Below are positions 58,001 to 64,000 of a DNA stretch of 64,000 nucleotides, piece by piece. A program made the position numbers and the translations under genes. Numbering within the stretch: the stretch's first letter is position 1; every line of letters starts with the position of its first letter. Source of the DNA: JAFMDF01 sp965222705 (lineage in GTDB: Bacteria > Bacteroidota > Bacteroidia > Chitinophagales > Saprospiraceae); assembly GCA_965222705.1 (NCBI GenBank), contig CBDCUO010000017.1:1-64000 (forward strand). The letters are read 5' to 3'. Under the pieces are notes generated by a model, which was not told the DNA's origin, ran no database searches, and worked only from the letters and a program-made list of their open reading frames with translations.

Positions 58001-58972
58001 AACGCCATTTCTCAGTTCGCTGGTACACCAATTTAAAACCGTCCAGGTTCGCAAGATTTTATAAGAGCCGTCACAAGAAGCAATTTTTTGATCCGTATAA
58101 TCCGCATTTAGCTTGCATAAATCGCCGGTTAATGTTGTTATAGGTTTTCCATTGATCGTAGGGTAGCCCGTGTATTCTGGTCCGATGCCATTTGGATTCG
58201 CATTTACATCTATACAGGAAAGGGCTGGATTGGAAATGCCATCCAAATTGGGAGGGAAGATCACGTTGGTCGTTGTCGGTCGAGCAATGAAAATGGTTTG
58301 GGTACATTGACTTTTGTTATCTAAAGCATCCTTCGCCGTCCAGATTCGGGTAATTTTTCCAATGGGATCCCCACAAGCCAAATCTGTAAAAACATCTTCG
58401 TAAGTAATCTCGCCGCCCGAACCACAATCGGTGGAAGTTGCCATTCCCGTTACAGTGGGATCGGTTGATTCGGTGCAAGGAATCGTCACATTAGGAGGGC
58501 AAACCAGTCTTGGAGGGATTTTATCCTGCATGGTTACCGTTGCCCAGCAAGAATTACCAGTCGCCCAATGCTTTACCTTTACCGTCAAGGTTCTTCCAAC
58601 GTATTCGTGAGGAATAGTGGGGCTGGTAGGGATGACGTTCAAAAATTCATCCATTACCTCGATTTTAAACGCCTGCGATCCATTGGGTGAACAAGACATG
58701 GAATTGTCTCCATCTTCCAAAATCATATCGTATAAAATAGTGGCACTACATTCATTGCCGATCGAAATATTCAAATTGTCATTGCATACCATTGTGCAAT
58801 AAGGCTGTGCAAAAGCCTGATTGTATCCAAGCAATAAAATCAACATAAGTAGGGTAAGGAAAATGGTTTTCCAAATCGTCTGGATGGTCTCGCCTTTTTG
58901 GGGAAATTGCTGTCTCTCCCCATTTTTCGGATTAACATTGTTAAAAGGCGTAAAAGGTTCATTCATGTTCAT
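55019..58972 (-). CDS. Giant T9SS-exported HYR/dockerin/cohesin-like protein (1317 aa)
   Basis: Paralogue of the 24194 protein. The N-terminal ~30 residues are polar, then an export helix follows (about 33-55, LTLLMLILLLGYNQAFAQ). The CND module (about 57-165; CTMVCNDNLNISIGNEC to NSCWATVTMQDK) leads into about six HYR/Ig-like modules (about 165-890) with DKTPPT, SYDNCC and SLDNCT motifs. A regulatory-like domain (about 900-954), a dockerin pair (about 957-1017; second loop DVDRSGKISTLD), a linker (KIGDVDYTANA), a cohesin-like domain (about 1090-1224) and the T9SS type A domain (LHQNQPNPF, KKMIVLSR) follow. ATGs at 58972 and 58966 are both usable. It is predicted to be surface-attached or secreted. 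Confidence 0.85.
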   Translation of the reverse strand: MNMNEPFTPFNNVNPKNGERQQFPQKGETIQTIWKTIFLTLLMLILLLGYNQAFAQPYCTMVCNDNLNISIGNECSATILYDMILEDGDNSMSCSPNGSQAFKIEVMDEFLNVIPTSPTIPHEYVGRTLTVKVKHWATGNSCWATVTMQDKIPPRLVCPPNVTIPCTESTDPTVTGMATSTDCGSGGEITYEDVFTDLACGDPIGKITRIWTAKDALDNKSQCTQTIFIARPTTTNVIFPPNLDGISNPALSCIDVNANPNGIGPEYTGYPTINGKPITTLTGDLCKLNADYTDQKIASCDGSYKILRTWTVLNWCTSELRNGVQILKVEDKTPPTITAPADITVGTQTSDCKTSVPLLPAQVSDACSGDISIKIRSPFNTIDGNGGTLLDVPVGTHQITYEATDGCGNTTPKTIKLTVVDDDPPVVVCDDQTVVALTSDGTAQVFSESFDDGSYDNCCLDKILARRMDDVTGVHQSSIQFYCTDVGKEIMVEMQVTDCYGNANTCMVAVTVQDKVEPSIICPTDKTIDCESDYSDLSIFGEPQVFDNCGFNLEEEVVEDLDNCGQGTIKRTWTATDNGGRQALCTQTITVVNSAPWNLNGDQIIWPKNYETSECLDASALDPEDLPVGFGEPTFIGDNGCSLIGTNYEDLVLDIEPPACFQILRTWTVVDWCQYDLNSGSNAGSYQYEQVIKVIDNSDPIFSTDPQDLTVDLQGTECKGTVTLPSVPISDCSPNTTLTAQSAFGTGLGPFNDVNPGVYEVTYTASDGCGNFVSKDIKVTVRDGVKPSPFCIDGIAVTLMPGDAATGTPPMIDVWAKDLNQKSLDNCTAEQNLIFTIRKHDPSLTTVPDTDKVTFGCDEKGEQEVQVWVTDAEGNTDYCVTTIDIQDSMGSCDSSGYTSPDGMIAFSGRIQTEAGEHVSEVQVQISHPGKVPYVTDENGRFHYDELPSDKDYALIPEKNIHPKNGVSTLDIIKMRKHILGTEKFDSPYKMIAADVDRSGKISTLDMIATRKLILGKQDDFPNNESWRFVVKDYIFQNPGNPLTESYPELAVVNNESRNKDQVDFVAIKIGDVDYTANANGLVKGEGRNAPPQLFFELENKQFSAGEVVEATFKAKDFKEILGYQFELKFDAEVIDFQEFKKEAISNLEAQNLALGQVELGIIKMSWDDRESWIFSDGTALFTFRFKAKKAGNLSQIVSIVSEQLRPQAYGTVEEAYDLALNFKEEDLIIDKVELHQNQPNPFDRETTISFSLPTSQNATLSIFDARGKVLKQYKGNYSKGRHTIVLTKEMFPAFGLLYYILETAKEKRSKKMIVLSR

Positions 58973-59034
58973 AATTTTGTAAAAATGGGTTTGATGATTT
59001 AAAAATTTTCGAAGTTTTGTTTTTGGATGAATCT

Positions 59035-59235
59035 TTAAAAAATGTGTTGTTGCCGACTAAACTCAACCAACTTCGATAATCGGTTTTGGGAGAAAATACC
59101 ATCAAACCATCCGGCTTTTGGCAAAATCCTACCCTTGTTCAGATGGGTTAATTCACTCATCGAACTCTTTTTCATCTGATCTATCTCTTCTTTGTTGTTT
59201 TCTATAAACAATAAGCACCTAAAGAGCTTCCTCAA
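59035..59235 (-). CDS. Possible small protein (66 aa), doubtful
   Basis: An open frame on the same strand as, and 62 bp upstream of, the 55019 giant. The product would be hydrophilic and basic/acidic mixed, with no signal peptide or known motif. It could be a leader peptide or chance. Kept only because of its position. Confidence 0.18.
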   Translation of the reverse strand: MRKLFRCLLFIENNKEEIDQMKKSSMSELTHLNKGRILPKAGWFDGIFSQNRLSKLVEFSRQQHIF

Positions 59236-59951
59236 CAGAATAGATCAAACGGATCCATTTTTGTAGCAAAATGGCTCAAATTTTTTTTGGATAGCAATGC
59301 ACAATGTAGGAAAAGGTGTAATTGGCGAGACTTATTAAGTTTTGGTTAAAGTGTAAGACCGCCTATTGGTTTTGCCTACAACTGTTGTCCTTAAAACAAT
59401 GTGGATTTTTGGAAAGTAATGGAGAAGGTCAAAACGTCTGGAATAATGAAGTAGCCCTATTGCTGAATTGTGGGATTTAGATCAACAGACGCTACAAGTG
59501 ATTATCTCCTGTTAGAAACCTTCAAACGGCTCTTAATATCTTGTTAATCTTAAATTCCGTCTTAATTGTGGATTAGAAAAATTTCTCGAAGCAATGAGAA
59601 ATGAGAATAGGCTAAATGAGTGTAGAGTGTGAATGTTCATGGATTGCGATTTTTGGATAAAAGATTATGTGTTGTTCGTTTTTTGTCAAAGCGTTGTTCA
59701 GACGCTTGGGATTAAATACAGGACAAAAGTACATCATATAAAAATAAGAAGCAATATTTTTTTGAAGCCATTTTATAAAAATTTAGAAAATAAAAATATG
59801 TAAAATACTGTCAATTTGGATATAAAAAACTGATTTACAATAGAATATTTTAGGCATAAGAAGCTAAAATCGCAAGATTTCTAAAAATAAATGGGGATTT
59901 ATTTTTAGAAAAAATATTAAAAAAAAAGATAGAACATATTGATTATTTCAC

Positions 59952-59985
59952 AAAAAAGCCCCCCTTCAACTAAGTGAAGAGAGGC
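59952..59985 (-). terminator. Terminator-like hairpin, sister of 24071-24108
   Basis: On the minus strand GCCTCTCTTCA-CTTAGT-TGAAGGGGGGC forms an 11-bp stem with two T.G pairs, then six T. It lies 280 bp after the 60268 stop, beyond that gene's main terminator. Confidence 0.6.
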
Positions 59986-60221
59986 CATCCCAAAAACCGA
60001 TTTAAGTATATATTTTAAAAATGAATAAATATATTTTACTTCATTTTTAAAGGGCTTTGAGAAATTTTTAGTTCTTTATTTGTTTAGTTTTAGTAGAATT
60101 GTTCTCGATGTATTTGGCAAAGTATCCACCAGAACAATTGCGTATTCATTGATATACCTCATTCAAAATGTCTTGATAAATTCGATTTAGTTGTTTTTAT
60201 AGCCCTTTATAACATCAACTC

Positions 60222-60253
60222 AAAAAAGAGGAAGGGAACAAAAGTTCCCTTCC
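60222..60253 (-). terminator. Rho-independent terminator of the 60268 giant
   Basis: On the minus strand GGAAGGGAAC-TTTT-GTTCCCTTCC is a perfect 10-bp stem followed by TCTTTTTTG. It lies 14 bp after the stop codon. Confidence 0.95.
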
Positions 60254-60267
60254 AAATACTACTTATT

Positions 60268-63200
60268 TTATTCGATGATAATCATCTTCTTAGTAGCTAC
60301 TTTGTCCTTAGACTCTAACTGATAGTAAAGTACGCCAGTAGATCCCAACTCTTTGGCATTCAAGATTACCTGATGGTAGCCTCTTGCATACTCCGCTGTG
60401 ATCGCTTTTAATACTTTACCCTGTACATCCATTACCTTCAAGGTCGCCGCCCCTGCTTCTGGTAAGTTAAATCCAATCACCGTCTCCCCATTGAAGGGGT
60501 TTGGATTGTTTTGCTTTAACTCAAAGTTAGCTGAGGCATACCCTGTAGTAAAGTCCAAGCTTACATCCAACAAGTCTCCTTTGTTGTTGTAGGCTTCTGC
60601 TGCTGTATAGTCTGAACTTACAGAAAGCATATCACTCAATAAACCACTAGCAGTAGCTTTGAAGGTCAAGCCAAACAGATTTGAATCTGAATCTGCTTCG
60701 CCATTCCAACTCGTGGTCAATAGACCTCGTTGGGCTAGCTGCGTATTGAAGTTAGCTGATGTGGATACTCCTTCTACCAATTCTACTAGCTCCAATCCAG
60801 CAAGGTTCATCGTGAACTGATAGCCTTCTATTCCTGACATATCGGCTGTGAAATCAACCTTCACCGTTTGACCCGCTTCTACGAAACGATCGGCAGTGAC
60901 TAAGCTCAAGGCGCCATTGGCACTTCGTACTTCTGCCCCCAATAGGCTGTTAACCAAGGCATTGCCATTGATATCTCCTACTTTTACACCAATGAAATTC
61001 ACATTTGGCATATCCGTAGTCAAGTTGTCAATGTTCACAAACTCCCCAAAGGCTTCCGATGCTGGGTTGGCTGAAGTAAAGCTGTATGTTGCATCTACAA
61101 AGCGCCAGCTATCATTATTTGGAAAATCATTGGTGATGCCCAAGATCAACTGACGAACTTGTACCATGTCAAATGCCGTAATCGTACCAGACTTATTCAC
61201 ATCTGCTGCGATGTACTTGTACGGTGTATCGAACTCGGAAATTCCCAAAATGTGTTTGCTAATCAGTACCAAATCGAAAGTAGAAACGCCGTTCAATGGG
61301 TTGATATCTTTCGTTGGTGTGACGGAGTAGTTGCCGCCGTTGGGTAGCATGAATTGGAAATGTCCGTCCGAGGCAGTAGTCATAGAACGCTGGGCTCCGC
61401 CATTGATAGCGATACCAACAGATTCTATGTTCTCTCCGTTTGGATTTTGGATATAACCAGCAACCATGTTGTCATCAACTGGATCTCCACCACAAACGCC
61501 CATGTTATCCTGAACAATTACGTAAGTAGCTGCATAATCCCAATTCTTCTCTTCATCAATTACGTAAATATTAATAACCTGAGTACCAATGTATTTACAA
61601 TCCAGATCAACCACTTTAGGAAGACCTAATACACCGTCTAAGTCAGTAGGTGCATCTCCTAAAGAAGCATGCCAAATTCTAAGGTCTAATTCAGCCTGAT
61701 CTGTACAATTATCAAAGCTATTCCGGTCAAGATCAGTCGCCCAAACGCCAACGTTACCTGTTTGCATTAACTCAACAGCTACGCCATTTAGCACGTAAGG
61801 AGTTGGCTTTTTGCAATCCCAGAACTTGATTGATTCGCCTTTGCCGCCTCCTGAGTTACCACAACCGTCGTAAGCCCAGAACTCTGCATAATAAGTTTCC
61901 TTATTAGAAACAACATAGGTCAATTCATTGGTTTCAACTCTTTTAACAACATTTCCGTCCTTATCGTATAGTTGACCAACCCAACTAATAGCTGATGGGT
62001 CTGAACAATCAGTAGCCGTAGCGGTCCAGGTCTTTTCTTCATCGCACTCAAAAGGTTCAGCACCCGGTGTTTCATCTTCTTCACCGTATGGTAAAGCATC
62101 GAATTGAACACCATTGATACATGGATCTGGATCAATAACTGTTACAACAGGAGCTTCATCATCATGTACTTTTAATACCTGTACATAAGTGAAGTAGCCT
62201 ACACTGGCATCTACATCTTCATTCGTAATCATCAAGCCTCGGGCGAAGCCATGCTCGCCTTCCACTCTTCCAATTTCAACGGGTTCATCACCAGCTACAT
62301 ATTTGCACCAGTTAATCACATGGTACGTACGCTCAATTTTGAAGCAAGCATCACCAGGAATATCAAAACGTCTTTCTTTGACTTCGACACCTAGTAAATC
62401 ACAAGCACCATTCACGATAGTAATATCTGGAGCAACTTCCGTACTTCCGCAGAGGCCGTCCCAGTCGTCAGGGAAGGTAACTTTCCAATTAGCTTTGTAC
62501 ACAAGCGTAATTTTTTGCTCTGCCCACTGAGAATAATTTCCGGACCAGTCTTTTGCGCGGTATCGTCTTTTCACTCTGATTTCGCCACAAGGCCAAGCGA
62601 TCAATTGATATTGTTGTTCAATAGTCAATTCACCACAACCTGCAACTGTTTTCAGGTTATCTTCACATACAGGGCTGCCAAATTCTTTAATATAAAAAGC
62701 AGCTAAATCCTTCGGTAAATCTACCCATTCATCATCATCCATTTCGCCATTTTCATTGACATCAGTAGAAGCACCTAGTTCGTCTGTATGATAGTCATCA
62801 CAATCTTTGGTTAGGTCAGGTAATGGATCGCAGATAGGATTAATCTTATCTTCCACTATAATATCTAACCAGCAATAATTTACGTTATCCTTGTTATCTA
62901 TAACTCTCATTTCAATCTGTAAATCAGGATGGACATATTCACACCCTATGTCAATACATTCTGTCCAACCTTCATCAGGATCGGTATATTTATGCTTAAT
63001 TCTGATCTCTTTGGATTTAATTCCACAAGCATCAAAACTACCCGCATCTATATCCTCGACACAAACCCTTGCTCCCCATTCATTAGGAAGAGAGACGTTC
63101 AGTTGGTCTGTACAAACTGCCGATGGCTTAGTAACATCCTTGATGACAACGATTTGATAAACGGTATCATTGACTAATTGCTCATGACATAAGTCCTCAG

Positions 63201-64000
63201 CAATCCAGCGTAAACAGAAAGAATCACATTCTAAATCTGTATAGCTAACAGCCCATTTTTCACCATCCTCAATTCTGGATACTTGATCTAGTCTTACGGT
63301 TGGTGTAGAGCAGTTATCCGTTGCTTTAGGACCAGCTAATTTGGTAATATCAAAAGTACAGGAGAAATGATCTAGCTCAATGTCAATAGGAGCTGGTTCA
63401 TCCTCTTCAAATTCCGGAGCAGTTTCGTCCGTATATTCAATAAAGGTTGTATCAATCCGTTTTGGTCCACCTTCTGGATGGCACCAATCCAGTGCATACC
63501 AATATTTGTACAGCTTCTTACCACAATCATTGGCAGGAATGGGTTCTTCTTCACTATGAAGAATGTATCCACAGATATATTCCTCTTCGCTTAATTCGAC
63601 AGTGTCTTTGACAGAAAACTTATTATTCTTCCAAATACCGATTTTAACACCGGGTCTAGGAGTAGGATGCTCATCGGTACACTCGACCGTTACTGTACCG
63701 GTTTGGGCAACAAAATCTGGATCTTCAATATCTGGTCTAATGATCGTTACTTGAGTAGAAGCAGTGCCTACATTGCCACAATCATCAACGGTTTCAAAAT
63801 GAATCGTTGCTGTGGTCGTATCAGGACTTCCCTCGTCATTAAAACAAGGTTCCAGTTCGTCAAAGACTACAGAGTAAGTTACCGGAAGATCTCCACTTGT
63901 GCAATTATCAACGCCTTTTGCACTCAACAAGGCATCCAAGCCCGTCGTATCGCAAGCAATTAAAGTATCTGCATCCAAATCAAAAGAAATCCAAGGCTTC
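60268..64000 (-). CDS. Giant T9SS-exported HYR/dockerin/cohesin-like protein, cut by the window edge
   Basis: The C-terminal ~1243 residues of a protein whose start lies to the right of the window; the frame is open to the edge. The visible part starts in HYR/Ig-like modules that match the 36787 protein closely (both have PTVRLDQVSRIEDGEKW and DLECDSFCLRW). It continues through AEQKIT and ANWKV blocks to a regulatory-like domain (about 61480-61330), dockerin pair (61310-61130; DVNKSGTITAFD), linker (KVGDINGNA), cohesin-like domain (about 60910-60560) and T9SS type A domain (LKQNNPNPF ... KKMIIIE). The missing N-terminus may carry SdrD-B and CUB-like domains like its partner. A strong terminator follows. 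Confidence 0.85.
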   Translation of the reverse strand, partial: KPWISFDLDADTLIACDTTGLDALLSAKGVDNCTSGDLPVTYSVVFDELEPCFNDEGSPDTTTATIHFETVDDCGNVGTASTQVTIIRPDIEDPDFVAQTGTVTVECTDEHPTPRPGVKIGIWKNNKFSVKDTVELSEEEYICGYILHSEEEPIPANDCGKKLYKYWYALDWCHPEGGPKRIDTTFIEYTDETAPEFEEDEPAPIDIELDHFSCTFDITKLAGPKATDNCSTPTVRLDQVSRIEDGEKWAVSYTDLECDSFCLRWIAEDLCHEQLVNDTVYQIVVIKDVTKPSAVCTDQLNVSLPNEWGARVCVEDIDAGSFDACGIKSKEIRIKHKYTDPDEGWTECIDIGCEYVHPDLQIEMRVIDNKDNVNYCWLDIIVEDKINPICDPLPDLTKDCDDYHTDELGASTDVNENGEMDDDEWVDLPKDLAAFYIKEFGSPVCEDNLKTVAGCGELTIEQQYQLIAWPCGEIRVKRRYRAKDWSGNYSQWAEQKITLVYKANWKVTFPDDWDGLCGSTEVAPDITIVNGACDLLGVEVKERRFDIPGDACFKIERTYHVINWCKYVAGDEPVEIGRVEGEHGFARGLMITNEDVDASVGYFTYVQVLKVHDDEAPVVTVIDPDPCINGVQFDALPYGEEDETPGAEPFECDEEKTWTATATDCSDPSAISWVGQLYDKDGNVVKRVETNELTYVVSNKETYYAEFWAYDGCGNSGGGKGESIKFWDCKKPTPYVLNGVAVELMQTGNVGVWATDLDRNSFDNCTDQAELDLRIWHASLGDAPTDLDGVLGLPKVVDLDCKYIGTQVINIYVIDEEKNWDYAATYVIVQDNMGVCGGDPVDDNMVAGYIQNPNGENIESVGIAINGGAQRSMTTASDGHFQFMLPNGGNYSVTPTKDINPLNGVSTFDLVLISKHILGISEFDTPYKYIAADVNKSGTITAFDMVQVRQLILGITNDFPNNDSWRFVDATYSFTSANPASEAFGEFVNIDNLTTDMPNVNFIGVKVGDINGNALVNSLLGAEVRSANGALSLVTADRFVEAGQTVKVDFTADMSGIEGYQFTMNLAGLELVELVEGVSTSANFNTQLAQRGLLTTSWNGEADSDSNLFGLTFKATASGLLSDMLSVSSDYTAAEAYNNKGDLLDVSLDFTTGYASANFELKQNNPNPFNGETVIGFNLPEAGAATLKVMDVQGKVLKAITAEYARGYHQVILNAKELGSTGVLYYQLESKDKVATKKMIIIE

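Larger units (their letters stand above)
58973..60221. other. 1.25-kb mostly non-coding region
   Basis: AT-rich DNA between the last two leftward giants. One weak small ORF (59035-59235) lies at the 55019 end, and a terminator-like hairpin lies at 59952-59985. The remainder (about 59240-59940) shows no gene, RNA or repeat that I can support. Confidence 0.45.

Noticed and set aside
24194..64000. Cellulosome gene cluster
   Set aside because: Dockerin and cohesin-like modules are present but no glycoside hydrolase, carbohydrate-binding module or scaffoldin with several cohesins was seen, and both modules lie on the same chains.
1..64000. tRNA, rRNA, riboswitch, prophage or insertion-sequence transposase genes
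   Set aside because: Both strands were read for cloverleaf-like, conserved RNA and transposase signals and none could be supported; short elements with inverted ends were found but none codes for a transposase.

Overview
The window looks like chromosome of a Bacteroidota member, most likely class Saprospiria (Lewinella/Haliscomenobacter-like). The evidence is the AT-rich sequence, many type IX secretion (T9SS) C-terminal sorting domains, Bacteroidota-style housekeeping genes (orphan MCE protein, tricorn-like S41 protease, M42 aminopeptidase), and HYR/SdrD-B/dockerin surface proteins typical of that group. The assignment is inferred from protein character only. No rRNA or tRNA gene, CRISPR array, phage or transposase gene was seen.

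Region 1 (1-23.8 kb) is mostly ordinary genome. It holds a 5'-truncated dapD, a 2OG-Fe(II) oxygenase, an NADPH-dependent FMN reductase, glgA-glgC (glycogen), an MCE/MlaD-type lipid-transport protein, a YCII lipoprotein, a tricorn-like protease and a large GT-C-like membrane protein. It continues with an ECF sigma factor operon that ends in a DUF4097-type beta-solenoid with a striking histidine column, an ABC transporter pair whose permease has a His-rich loop, an SDR, a DUF2071 protein, msrB, an M42 peptidase, pyrE, a NUDIX hydrolase and a small secreted protein. Two short elements with inverted-repeat ends (18947-19108 and 21639-21856) lie between genes.

Region 2 (24.2-64 kb) is an accessory surface-protein island. 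Six giant paralogues (1317 to about 2807 residues; one runs off the right edge) and one 590-residue relative are all predicted to be exported by the T9SS. The six giants share one C-terminal cassette: carboxypeptidase-regulatory-like fold, dockerin-type double EF-hand module, conserved linker, cohesin-like beta domain, T9SS type A sorting domain. Upstream they carry arrays of Cys-rich HYR/Ig-like modules. They fall into three architectural pairs: 24194/55019 (short N-terminus with a CND module), 29085/47644 (N-terminal beta-helix) and 36787/60268 (near-identical HYR block; the first also has SdrD-B, propeller and CUB-like domains). Dockerin and cohesin-like modules in one exported chain suggest Ca-dependent self-association, which is the most interesting idea here. 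No glycoside hydrolase or carbohydrate-binding module is present, so this is not a classical cellulosome. A pnuC gene sits inside the island.

Intergenic DNA in the island is long (up to 2 kb) and holds foldback elements, strong intrinsic terminators and three stem-loop/tail units (54509-54872) whose stems vary while staying paired.

Four genes-worth of breaks (dapD, the FMN reductase, and two in the 36787 giant) are all single extra bases in homopolymers. This looks more like sequencing error than decay.
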